From Streptomyces dioscori (GTDB lineage: Bacteria > Actinomycetota > Actinomycetes > Streptomycetales > Streptomycetaceae): 64,000 nucleotides of DNA. Under the pieces are notes generated by a model. It searched no databases. It was not told the DNA's origin and saw only the letters and a list, made by a program, of their open reading frames with translations. Below are positions 1-7,847 of this stretch, piece by piece (the stretch's first letter is position 1; each line of letters starts with the position of its first letter). The stretch spans positions 744,001-808,000 of the forward strand of contig NZ_KZ679038.1 of NCBI RefSeq assembly GCF_003024195.1, in the 5' to 3' direction. The translations under genes were made by a program, and so were the position numbers.

Positions 1-1448
1 ACGGGGTGGAGCCGGTAGCAGCCGTTGGTGATGTGGGTGGTGCCGATGTTCTTGCCGGCGGGCAGCAGGTTGCGGACCCGCCTCGGCACGAGTGCGCCCA
101 GCGGGATCTCGAAGGGCACCGAGCCGATGTCGATGTAGTTGTCGCCACCGGTCGAGGGATGCAGGTCGATGCGGTAGTTGCCGACTCCTACGGAGTCCCG
201 GTACTTGGTGCCGCCGTAGGGTCCGACCAGGTCAATGGCCACGTCGTGCTCGGTGACGGTGGTGACGGCGTTGATGCGGCGCGACTCACGGACGTAGGGC
301 GCCTTCGCGAGGCCGTCCGGGGTGCCGGTCACGTCCGGGCGCGGACGCAGGCCCGGGAATCCGGTGCCGCCGTCCTGGCGGGGCGCTTCGGTCTGCAGCC
401 AGTACAGGACCGACAGCGACAACTGCCGCGCCCCGGCGACCGCTTCGGCTCCAACCTCCGGGCCCGCTCCGACGAGCGGCTTCAGCCAGTAGTCGTTGAG
501 CGGCCAGTTGACGAGCGTGATGTCGGAGTCGAAGGCGCCGGGAGTGTGCAGTTTGCGCGCCAGGATGCGGCGGAAGCCCCACAGTTCCTTGTCCCCGGCG
601 TCCGCGCTCTGGTCGGCGCTCACGGCGAGCGGGTCCAGCTCCGGATTGGGCTCGAACGTGCGCGGTACGGACTCCAGGGAACGCGGGTCCGGCGCCTGGA
701 ATCCCAGCAGCGGTCCGGGCCAGAAGTCGGGCCGGTACTCCCGCCAGAAGTCGTGGTCGGCGGGCCGCTCGACGGTGTGGTCCTCGCCCTCGTGGTGGGA
801 GAGCGCGAAGCACACGGTGATGCCCTGCTGGTTGAGCGGCTGAGCCTCGTCCGGGGCGTGCGGTTCGTCGTACTCGGACCGTGCCTCGGCCCCGATGACG
901 TGCTCGACTCCCGCGAGTTCGAGGAGTTCACCGGTCTCGGTCGCGTCGATCACGTACCGGGCGGGGACGGTGACCTGTCGGCCGCTGTCCTGGCAGTGCT
1001 CAAGCGTCACCGACCGTACGACATCGTTGTCGGCCTCGGCCGCGACGGGCCGGTGGTCGGTGAGGACGGTCAACCGGCCGGCGGCCCGGTGGGGCGCCAG
1101 CATCGCCTCGATGACGGCGAGCGCGACACGCGGCTCGTGACAGAGCTTGCTCACGCGGCCGGCGCCCGGGTTGAGGTCCGTGAGGGCCAGTGCCTCGGCA
1201 CGCAGCGGATACCACTGCCGGTAGAACTGCCGGATTCCTTCGCGTAGTTGACGGTACGTGGCGGTGGTGCCGAACTGCTCGACCCACGGATGCTCGTCGG
1301 GCGGCACGGCCTGCGACGTGAGCTGTCCGCCGAGCCAGTCGGTCTCCTCGGTGAGCACGACGGTACGTCCGGCCCGGCAGGCCGCCAGCGCGGCGGCCAC
1401 GCCGCCGAGCCCGCCGCCCACGATGAGGATGTCGGCTTTCGGTATCAC
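1..1448 (-). CDS. FAD-dependent oxidoreductase, 3' end cut by window edge
   Basis: About 482 codons are visible; the stop lies beyond the left edge. Translation starts at GTG 1448, preceded by AAGGAG four bases upstream. The N-terminus has a Rossmann FAD motif (GGGLGG, residues 11-16) followed by an acidic strand end and WLGGQLTSQ, typical of the FAD_oxidored group of large flavoproteins. The last visible residues, NGCYRLHP, fit the conserved C-terminal FAD-contact region of that family. No signal peptide is seen, so it is probably cytoplasmic. It lies 95 bp downstream of the LacI gene on the same strand, so the two may be co-transcribed with sugar-responsive control. The substrate is unknown; many relatives are annotated only as FAD-dependent oxidoreductase. 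Confidence 0.85.
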   Translation of the reverse strand, partial: MIPKADILIVGGGLGGVAAALAACRAGRTVVLTEETDWLGGQLTSQAVPPDEHPWVEQFGTTATYRQLREGIRQFYRQWYPLRAEALALTDLNPGAGRVSKLCHEPRVALAVIEAMLAPHRAAGRLTVLTDHRPVAAEADNDVVRSVTLEHCQDSGRQVTVPARYVIDATETGELLELAGVEHVIGAEARSEYDEPHAPDEAQPLNQQGITVCFALSHHEGEDHTVERPADHDFWREYRPDFWPGPLLGFQAPDPRSLESVPRTFEPNPELDPLAVSADQSADAGDKELWGFRRILARKLHTPGAFDSDITLVNWPLNDYWLKPLVGAGPEVGAEAVAGARQLSLSVLYWLQTEAPRQDGGTGFPGLRPRPDVTGTPDGLAKAPYVRESRRINAVTTVTEHDVAIDLVGPYGGTKYRDSVGVGNYRIDLHPSTGGDNYIDIGSVPFEIPLGALVPRRVRNLLPAGKNIGTTHITNGCYRLHP

Positions 1449-1543
1449 GCTTCTCCTTGCTGGTGGTTCAGCTGCTGATTCAGCCGTGGTTCGTCCGCTG
1501 GTGCGGTGCGGCGATGGTTCAACTCGCGCGACGGGCGCCGGTG

Positions 1544-2653
1544 TCAGGGCCGCCCCGGTGGGCTGCCGGTGGTGGCACCGGCCCGGAAGGCACAGGCGAC
1601 CAGGGGTTCCTCGGCCGCCTCCCCCGCCACGAGTGCGGCGAGCATGCGGACCGCGGCGGCACCCAACTGGTGCCGTGGGACGTCGAATCCGGTGGGCTGC
1701 GGGTCCCCGGCGAGGTCGGACGGCGGGCTGCCGAGGAGCGCGAGGGACAGGTCTCCCGGGTAGCTGAGACCCGCCTCGTCGGCGGCCCCGCGCAGGGCTC
1801 GCCACGCACCCCCGGTGTCGGTCTCCTCCGCGACGAAGGCGGTGACGCCCTCGTCGATCCAGCTCCGCAGCCGTTCGGGGGTGACCTCGCGCCGGGGATC
1901 CGCGCAGCGGAAGACGGCCTCGGAACCGCCGGGCAGTCCGGCCGCCTCCAGTCCTTCCAGGAAGCCCAGTTGACGGTCGGTGGAGGCGGGCGCGTCGTCG
2001 TCCTCGCGGACCAGGACGATCCGGCGGTGCCCCAAGGACGCCAGGTGCCGGACCACCTCGCTGCTGGCGCTCACATAGTCGGCGCCGACCCAGGACAGCC
2101 CCTCCAGCTCCTCCCGGCGACCGAGGTGCACCACGGGGAAGCCGTCGGCGACCATCCTTTTCAGCTCGGCGATCGGGACATGGCGGCCGAGGAACAGGCA
2201 GCCGTCCGCGAGCCGCACCCGGTTGAGCGCCTCGGGTCCGGCCGCCTTGGCGCCGCCTGAACTCGATCCCGTGAACAGCACCAGGTCGTAACCGCGCGCG
2301 GCGGCCTCCCGCTCCACCCCGACGAGGAAGGGGTAGTACGAGTGCTCCACGTCCGTCGGGAAGGTGGCCGTGAAGCTGTAGACGCCGAGCAGGTTGTTGC
2401 GGGCCGCCGCCAGCCGCTGGGCCGCCGGGTCCGGTACGTAGCCGAGGCTGCGGGCCGCGTCGAGCACCCGCTGCCGTGTCTCGTCCGAGATCGCCGAGCC
2501 CTGCGCCTTCGCCTTCGCCGACAGCACGAGCGACACCGTCGCCTGGGACACTCCGGCCAGCCGGGCGACCTCCGCCTGCCGCGGCCGGGACGTCCGCCCG
2601 GCCGCCGCGGGGGTCCGCCCACGCCTGGGGCCCTTCCGTGGCTGCTCCACCAT
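1544..2653 (-). CDS. LacI-family transcriptional regulator
   Basis: A 369-residue repressor, reading from ATG 2653, which has GAGGAG directly upstream; an in-frame GTG at 2683 has no comparable ribosome site. Residues 27-46 (EVARLAGVSQATVSLVLS) are the LacI helix-turn-helix and hinge, preceded by a basic, proline-rich extension of about 25 residues. The rest is a periplasmic-binding-protein-like effector domain with the usual GVYSF...YYPFLVGVEREAAARGYDLVLF start. It is divergent from a secreted GH76 mannanase and upstream of a flavoprotein, so it probably represses one or both in response to a sugar. A perfect palindrome lies just upstream of its own start, suggesting autoregulation. The effector sugar cannot be read from sequence. 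Confidence 0.93.
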   Translation of the reverse strand: MVEQPRKGPRRGRTPAAAGRTSRPRQAEVARLAGVSQATVSLVLSAKAKAQGSAISDETRQRVLDAARSLGYVPDPAAQRLAAARNNLLGVYSFTATFPTDVEHSYYPFLVGVEREAAARGYDLVLFTGSSSGGAKAAGPEALNRVRLADGCLFLGRHVPIAELKRMVADGFPVVHLGRREELEGLSWVGADYVSASSEVVRHLASLGHRRIVLVREDDDAPASTDRQLGFLEGLEAAGLPGGSEAVFRCADPRREVTPERLRSWIDEGVTAFVAEETDTGGAWRALRGAADEAGLSYPGDLSLALLGSPPSDLAGDPQPTGFDVPRHQLGAAAVRMLAALVAGEAAEEPLVACAFRAGATTGSPPGRP

Positions 2654-2689
2654 GCTCCTCACCCGGCCGCGGAGGGCCGACACCAGCTT

Positions 2690-2718
2690 GCTAATGCGTA
2701 TAAGTAATGCGCATTAGC
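2690..2718. promoter_or_regulatory. Probable LacI operator (nested palindromes)
   Basis: GCTAATGCG (2690-2698) and CGCATTAGC (2710-2718) are perfect 9-bp inverted arms. Inside the right half, TAATGCGCATTA (2705-2716) is a perfect 12-bp palindrome, and TAATGCG occurs as a direct repeat. The site lies 37-65 bp upstream of the LacI start codon, in the divergent region with GH76, where an autoregulatory operator is expected. Confidence 0.65.
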
Positions 2719-2836
2719 AGAACTGTGGGGTGCCTTCGCGGCAGCGGTCAAGGGGTGCGACACGACTTCTTCGTCCGCCGGGCCCTTACGCGGAGAGCGG
2801 CCGAACATGAAGATTCAACCGGGCCATTGACCCGTC

Positions 2837-2850
2837 AACCGGTTCCGGTT
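2837..2850. promoter_or_regulatory. Inverted repeat upstream of GH76 gene
   Basis: AACCGG-TT-CCGGTT forms two 6-bp arms around a 2-bp spacer about 80 bp upstream of the mannanase start. The placement suits an operator or activator site for the GH76 promoter. Its sequence differs from the TAATGCGCATTA site beside the LacI gene, so a different regulator may bind here. Confidence 0.45.
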
Positions 2851-2929
2851 AACGTCCACGCCGAGCCTTTCCAAGGACCAGCCCCTGTGCCCCCACCGCA
2901 GTGTTCGGCAAGCCTTCGGGAGTCCATCC

Positions 2930-4408
2930 ATGCGCGCCAGACGATCACCACTCGCAGCCCTCGCCCTCTCTCTGACAACGATGTCGGCCCTGTTGATCCA
3001 GGCCGCCCCGTCTTCCGCCGCGGCCCCCGAGAGGGCATCGGCGCCCGCGGCGACCGTATGCAACAAGTACTGCGACGCACGGGACCCGGCCCTCAGCGGC
3101 CAGGACCGCAGACCTGTCACCGCCACGCTCTTCTCGCGGACGTTCGAGCTGCACTTCAATGACGCCGACGCCATGGGCTGGGCCTCCGTCCGCAACGGCA
3201 GCCCCGGGGACGAGGTGTGGCTGGACCGCTCCTACGACGGCGGCCGGACCTGGGCCTCGAACAGCCGTCTGGGCGCCACGAAGATCCCGGCGGGCCAGAC
3301 GGGCTGGCGGACGCTCATGTACAACGTCGACGACTGGGCGGGCCACGGCGTGGGCGCGCTGCGCGCCTGTGGCAAGGCCGCCGACCGCACCGACATCGTC
3401 TGCACACCGTGGGCCCGGTCCACCTGGAACGCCGGCGACCGGCGCACCGCGGCGGCCACCGCGCAGATGCAGTTCTACAACTACGGCACCGGCCTGTTCG
3501 ACACCACCGGCTGGTGGAACTCGGCCAACGCGCTGCACTCCGTCATCGACAACATCCGGGTCACCGGCATGCAGAGCTACCGGTACGCCATCGGCCGCAC
3601 CTACGACCTGCAACTCAACGCGGCCGACGGGCAGTTCCGCAACGACTACATCGACGACACCGGCTGGTGGGGCCTGACCTGGATCGCGGCGTACGACCTC
3701 ACCGGCGACCCCCGTTATCTGGCCACGGCACGGGCCGACGCGGACTACATGGCCTCCTACTGGGACAGCACCTGCGGCGGCGGGGTGTGGTGGAGCACCG
3801 CGAAGACGGTGAAGAACGCCATCCCCAACTCCCTGTACATCGAGCTGAACGCCGCACTGCACAACCGCATCCCGGGCGACACCACCTACCTCCAGCGCGC
3901 GAAGGCGGACTGGAGCTGGTTCCAGGGAACGGGCATGATCAACGCCGACCAGACGGTGAGCGACGGCCTGAGCATGAGCACCTGCAAGGTCGGCGACAGC
4001 ACGGTCTGGTCCTACAACCAGGGTCAACTCGTGGGCGGCCTCGTGGAGTTGCACAAGGCCACGGGTGAGTCCTCGGTACTCGCCGCCGCGCGTCGGATCG
4101 CCGACGCCAACGTTGTCTCCGGCAAGCTCAACACCTCGGCGGGCATCCTCAGGGACCCCTGCGAGTCGGGTGACTGCGGCGCCGACGGGGCGTCCTTCAA
4201 GGGCGCCGACGTACGCGGCCTGGCGAAGCTGAACGCGGTCCTGTCCGACCGCCCCTACACCGCCTACCTCAACAAACAGGCCGCCCAGGCCTACGCCGCC
4301 GACCGCAACGCACTCGACCAGTACGGCCTGCGCTGGTACGGCCCGCTGGACAGGACGGACGCCGCGCGGCAGCAGAGTGCTCTCGATCTGATGAACGCGG
4401 CGTCCTGA
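2930..4408 (+). CDS. Secreted glycoside hydrolase family 76 (alpha-1,6-mannanase type)
   Basis: A 492-residue exported enzyme. Residues 1-31 form a Sec-type signal peptide ([20 protein letters not shown], then an Ala-rich cleavage region). The mature part has the GH76 alpha/alpha barrel signatures [18 protein letters not shown] and, at D242-D243, the catalytic Asp pair in [21 protein letters not shown]. The family hydrolyses alpha-1,6-mannan backbones such as those of fungal or actinobacterial cell walls. A region of about 130 residues ahead of the barrel is an additional N-terminal domain. GGGAG lies 8 bases upstream of ATG 2930. It is divergent from the LacI gene and probably induced by a mannose-containing sugar. 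Confidence 0.9.
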   Translation: MRARRSPLAALALSLTTMSALLIQAAPSSAAAPERASAPAATVCNKYCDARDPALSGQDRRPVTATLFSRTFELHFNDADAMGWASVRNGSPGDEVWLDRSYDGGRTWASNSRLGATKIPAGQTGWRTLMYNVDDWAGHGVGALRACGKAADRTDIVCTPWARSTWNAGDRRTAAATAQMQFYNYGTGLFDTTGWWNSANALHSVIDNIRVTGMQSYRYAIGRTYDLQLNAADGQFRNDYIDDTGWWGLTWIAAYDLTGDPRYLATARADADYMASYWDSTCGGGVWWSTAKTVKNAIPNSLYIELNAALHNRIPGDTTYLQRAKADWSWFQGTGMINADQTVSDGLSMSTCKVGDSTVWSYNQGQLVGGLVELHKATGESSVLAAARRIADANVVSGKLNTSAGILRDPCESGDCGADGASFKGADVRGLAKLNAVLSDRPYTAYLNKQAAQAYAADRNALDQYGLRWYGPLDRTDAARQQSALDLMNAAS

Positions 4409-4475
4409 GGGACGCGGGGTCCACCCCGAGGGGCACCGGGCAGCGTCGCGGAGTGCCGGCTCGTCGTGGCTGAGC

Positions 4476-4495
4476 GCGCAGTTCCCCGCGCCCCT
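4476..4495. repeat. Copy 1 of the recurrent intergenic 20-mer
   Basis: GCGCAGTTCCCCGCGCCCCT lies in the spacer between the GH76 and GH43 genes. The same or nearly the same 20 bases occur at seven other intergenic sites in this window (see findings). Confidence 0.85.
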
Positions 4496-4559
4496 GAGAA
4501 GACTCGCACGGACGTGCTCAAGCCCAGGGCGGCCCTGTTCCAGAACGCCGGTGCCCGCG

Positions 4560-4579
4560 GAAGCGCTTCGACGTAGGCT
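4560..4579 (+). promoter_or_regulatory. LacI-type operator overlapping putative promoter of GH43 gene
   Basis: GAAGCGCTTC (4560-4569) is a perfect palindrome with the central CGCG/GCGC typical of LacI-family operators. TAGGCT (4574-4579) is a plausible -10 hexamer directly after it, about 60 bp before the start codon. The palindrome would sit between -35 and -10, a repressing position. Confidence 0.5.
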
Positions 4580-4641
4580 CCCGGAGCCCCACCCAGGGGC
4601 ACCCGGGAGCACTCCCGCGGCCGCACTCCACAGGGACGGAC

Positions 4642-6174
4642 ATGACGTACTTCGACAATCCCGTCATACCCGGCTTCAGTCCCGACCCCAGCATCTGCCG
4701 GGTCGGCGACGACCACTACCTGGCGACGTCCAGTTTCGAGTACGTACCCGGCGTACCCCTGTGGCACAGCCGGGACCTGGTGCACTGGCGGCTGATCGGG
4801 CACGCGCTGGACCGGCCGTCGCAGCTGGCGCTGCCCGACACGGCCGCCGCCTCCACGGGGGTGTACGCGCCCACGCTGCGCCATCACGACGGTCTGTTCT
4901 GGCTGATCACGACCGTGGTAGCCGGGGCGGGCAACATCCTGGTGACCGCCGAGGACCCGGCGGGCCCCTGGTCGGACCCGGTGCCGGTCGGCGTTCCGGG
5001 CATCGACCCGGACCTGGCCTGGGAGGAGGACGGCACCTGCTGGTGCGTCTTCTCGGACGGCGGGATCCGAGGGGTCCGCATCGACCCGAAGTCCGGTGAA
5101 CTGCTGGGTGATCCGGTGCCGATGTGGTCGGGCACAGGACTGCAGTATCCGGAGGGCCCGCACCTCTACCGCATCGACGACTGGTGGTACCTGCTCCTGT
5201 CGGAGGGCGGCACCGAACGCGGCCATGCCCTGTCGGTGGCCAGGTCCCGTACGCTGCCGGGCCCTTTCGAAGCGCATCCGGCCAACCCCGTCCTGTCCCA
5301 TCGCAGTACGAACCATCCGGTGCAGAACACCGGCCACGGCGATCTGGTGGAAGCGCAGGACGGCACCTGGTGGATGGTGCTGCTGGGCACCAGGCCCCGG
5401 GGTGACACGCCGATGTACCACGGCATGGGCCGGGAGACGTTCCTGGCGCCGGTGCGGTGGGAGGACGGCTGGCCCCTGCCCGGACCGCTGGAACCGCGTG
5501 CGCAGGCTCCGGCGCTCACCCCGCATCCCTGGCCGCGGGAGCCGGACCGCGACGACTTCGGCTCCCCCGCTCTCGCCCCGTGCTGGGTGTCTCTGCGGCG
5601 GAGCGACCCGGAGGCCGTCCGGCTCGACGAACGGCCGGGCCACCTGGTCCTGCACGCCCGCGCGGACAGTCTCGACACACCGGGCGCGCTCTTCGTCGGA
5701 CGGCGGCAGCGCGACCCCGACTGCAGCGCGCGCACGCTGATCGAGGTCTCCGACGGCGGCCGGGGCGGGCTCGCGGTACGCCTGGACGAGGCACACCACT
5801 ACGAGGTGGAGGTGGCCGACGGCACGGTCCGCGCGGTCGCCAGGATCGGCCCGCTGAGCGCGTCGATCGCCGAACGACCGGTGCCGGCGGGCCCGTTGCG
5901 GCTGCGCATCGACATCACCACCTCCGACGTCCTGCCGCCCACGGTCATCTCCCGCGACCCGGCGACGCCTCCCCCGCCAGGGCTGCGCGCCGGTGGCCCC
6001 GACACCCTGCGCCTGGGGTACGAGACGGACGGCGGCGCCTTCGAGGTCCTCGCCGAACTCGACGGCCGCTACCTCACGACGGAGGTCGCCGGGGGCTTCA
6101 CCGGCCGCGTCCTCGGCATGTACGCCACCCGGGGCAGCGCGGCCTTCGACTGGTTCGAGCTGCGGTCCGCCTGA
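4642..6174 (+). CDS. GH43 beta-xylosidase (xylan 1,4-beta-xylosidase type)
   Basis: A 510-residue enzyme without a signal peptide, so it probably cleaves imported xylo-oligosaccharides in the cytoplasm. The five-bladed propeller starts with NPVIPGFSPDPSI, where D15 is the family's general base; D122 (GIDPDLAWEEDG) is the pKa modulator and E171 (YPEGPHLY) the general acid. Residues from about 310 onward form the C-terminal beta-sandwich typical of this subfamily (GRRQRDPDCSARTLIEV; final FDWFELRSA). Length matches the beta-xylosidase subgroup. Arabinofuranosidase side activity is possible for this family. It follows the GH76 gene but has its own palindrome-containing promoter region. Confidence 0.92.
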   Translation: MTYFDNPVIPGFSPDPSICRVGDDHYLATSSFEYVPGVPLWHSRDLVHWRLIGHALDRPSQLALPDTAAASTGVYAPTLRHHDGLFWLITTVVAGAGNILVTAEDPAGPWSDPVPVGVPGIDPDLAWEEDGTCWCVFSDGGIRGVRIDPKSGELLGDPVPMWSGTGLQYPEGPHLYRIDDWWYLLLSEGGTERGHALSVARSRTLPGPFEAHPANPVLSHRSTNHPVQNTGHGDLVEAQDGTWWMVLLGTRPRGDTPMYHGMGRETFLAPVRWEDGWPLPGPLEPRAQAPALTPHPWPREPDRDDFGSPALAPCWVSLRRSDPEAVRLDERPGHLVLHARADSLDTPGALFVGRRQRDPDCSARTLIEVSDGGRGGLAVRLDEAHHYEVEVADGTVRAVARIGPLSASIAERPVPAGPLRLRIDITTSDVLPPTVISRDPATPPPPGLRAGGPDTLRLGYETDGGAFEVLAELDGRYLTTEVAGGFTGRVLGMYATRGSAAFDWFELRSA

Positions 6175-6217
6175 CCGGGGTTCTCAGCGATCGCGGAGGG
6201 CCCCGCTCCCGGCCTTT

Positions 6218-6679
6218 TCAACGGGCAGCCGGGGCCTCCTCGCTGCGCCGGTTGGCGAGGTCGATCTCCGCCATGTGTTCCTCGGCCCAGGCGCGGACCA
6301 TGGCCAGCGGCCCTTCCAGCGAGAGGCCGAGCGGGGTCAGCCGGTAGTGCACCCGGGGCGGCACCGTCGGTTCCACCCGGCGGCCGACCAGGCCGTCCCG
6401 GGCCATGTTCTGCAGGGTGACCGAGAGCATCTTCTGCGAGACGCCGGCCATCCTGCGCTGCAGCTCGGCGAAGCGCACCTCGTCCGGAGACGCCTCCGCC
6501 AGGACCTTGACGGCCATCGACGTCCACTTGGTGCCGATCCGGTCGAGCAGTCGGCGGGTCGGGCACTGCGGGGAGAACAGGTCTCCCCGGCCTGGCTCAG
6601 GCACGGGCACGGACGCGGGCGCGGACGGAGGGGTCACCTCGGGCTCACCACCTGTGGAAGAAGTGCGGTCTTGGCCCAC
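6218..6679 (-). CDS. HxlR-family winged-helix regulator
   Basis: A 153-residue protein if started at GTG 6679. Residues from about 40 on are the HxlR winged helix: C(P)TRRLLDRIGTKWT, FAELQRRMAGVSQKMLSVTLQNMARDGLV, then the wing PPRVHYRLTPLGLSL. The first 30 residues are low-complexity and there is no good ribosome site at 6679; GTG 6637, preceded by a GGTGGTGAG stretch, is an alternative start. It is divergent from the alpha/beta hydrolase 57 bp away, so it probably controls that gene. HxlR proteins usually respond to electrophiles or aldehydes; the signal here is unknown. Confidence 0.9.
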   Translation of the reverse strand: MGQDRTSSTGGEPEVTPPSAPASVPVPEPGRGDLFSPQCPTRRLLDRIGTKWTSMAVKVLAEASPDEVRFAELQRRMAGVSQKMLSVTLQNMARDGLVGRRVEPTVPPRVHYRLTPLGLSLEGPLAMVRAWAEEHMAEIDLANRRSEEAPAAR

Positions 6680-6736
6680 CCACGGTACTTACCTATCGTT
6701 TCGTTGTCACCATTGGTAACCACCTGAGGGGTCCAT

Positions 6737-7666
6737 GTGCCCGCCACATCGAGCCGTACGTCCAGCGAGCCCAGCCCGTCCGCCCCGTCCGCCCCGTCCA
6801 GCCCTGACCAGCCCGCCGTGGAACTCCGGCGGATCAGGGCCAACGGCGTCGACCTCAACGTGGCCCTGGCCGGCGAGGGCCCGGCCGTCCTGCTGCTCCA
6901 CGGCTTCCCCCACACCTGGCAGCTGTGGACCGACGTGCTCCCCGAACTCGCCGGCCGCTACCGGGTGATCGCACCGGATCTCCGAGGATTCGGCGCGAGC
7001 GCACGGGAGGCGAGCGGGTACGACGCCGGGACGCTCGCGACCGACGCCGAGGCCGTTCTCGACGCTCTCGGGGTCAGGTCAGCGGCGGTGATCGGTATCG
7101 ACGCGGGCGCCCCGCCCGCCTTCCTGCTCGCCATGCGCCGCCCCAGTCTCGTCCGGCAACTCGTCCTCATGGAGTCGTTGTTGGGCACACTGCCGGGCGC
7201 CGAGGAGTTCCTCGCCCACGGGGCACCGTGGTGGTTCGGCTTCCACTCGGCGCCCGGCCTCGCGGAATCCGTGCTCACCGGGCACGAGGGCGCGTACATC
7301 GACTGGTTCCTCGACGCCGGGACGCTCGGACAGGGCGTACGCCCCGCTCTCCGGGACGCCTTCGTGGACGCGTACACCGGCAGCGAGGCCCTGCGCTGCG
7401 CCTTCTCGTACTACCGCGCACTGCCCACGAGCGCCCGGCAGGTCCGGGAAGCCGTCCGTACGGCGCGGTTGACCGTCCCCACCCTGGCCATCGGCGCCCG
7501 GCCGGTGGGCAGAGCACTGGAACAGCAGCTACGTCCCGTGGCGGATGATCTCGTGGGCCATGTCATCGAGGACTGCGGCCACATCATTCCGCTGCATCGC
7601 CCGGACGAACTTCTCGGGCTGCTGAGGCCCTTCCTGGCGGCGGGCGATGAGGGCAAGCAGGAATAA
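6737..7666 (+). CDS. Alpha/beta hydrolase, epoxide-hydrolase/dehalogenase-like
   Basis: A 309-residue hydrolase starting at GTG 6737 with GAGGGG six bases upstream. The oxyanion-hole motif HGFPHTW is at residues 55-61. The nucleophile elbow reads GIDAGAPPA with D122, so the nucleophile is Asp rather than Ser, as in epoxide hydrolases and haloalkane dehalogenases. The catalytic His is H282 (DCGHIIPLHRPDEL). The elbow lacks the usual Trp after the nucleophile (Ala instead), which would change the active-site pocket. It is probably cytoplasmic and controlled by the divergent HxlR regulator, a pairing that suggests detoxification of a reactive small molecule. Confidence 0.88.
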   Translation: MPATSSRTSSEPSPSAPSAPSSPDQPAVELRRIRANGVDLNVALAGEGPAVLLLHGFPHTWQLWTDVLPELAGRYRVIAPDLRGFGASAREASGYDAGTLATDAEAVLDALGVRSAAVIGIDAGAPPAFLLAMRRPSLVRQLVLMESLLGTLPGAEEFLAHGAPWWFGFHSAPGLAESVLTGHEGAYIDWFLDAGTLGQGVRPALRDAFVDAYTGSEALRCAFSYYRALPTSARQVREAVRTARLTVPTLAIGARPVGRALEQQLRPVADDLVGHVIEDCGHIIPLHRPDELLGLLRPFLAAGDEGKQE

Positions 7667-7699
7667 CCACTCCTTGCCACTCTCAACTTATAGCGCACC

Positions 7700-7737
7700 G
7701 GGGGGCTTGCGGCAAGGCCCCCGTCCTGCTGCAGAAT
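7700..7737 (+). promoter_or_regulatory. Rifamycin-associated-element-like repeat and putative helR promoter
   Basis: GGGGGCTTGC (7701-7710) and GCAAGGCCCC (7712-7721) form a 21-bp inverted repeat around one G, with one mismatched pair. This closely resembles the rifamycin-associated element (RAE) as I recall it from rifamycin-resistance genes of actinomycetes. TTGCGG within it can serve as -35, with CAGAAT (7732-7737) as -10 at a 19-bp spacing, so the element would overlap the -35 region of the downstream helR gene. Confidence 0.75.
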
Positions 7738-7847
7738 CTCGCACTCAGGACGAGTAACTGCGGAAAAAGGTGATTCACGAAGTGCGTGCGTTTTTGCCGC
7801 TCGACGGTCCGCGCAATGACGTCGAACCGGGAGGAGCCGGTGGTGAC

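Noticed and set aside
2945..4612. A 555-codon open frame opposite the GH76 gene
   Set aside because: Shadow frame of a GC-rich gene; it has low-complexity Arg/Gly/Val composition and no domain.
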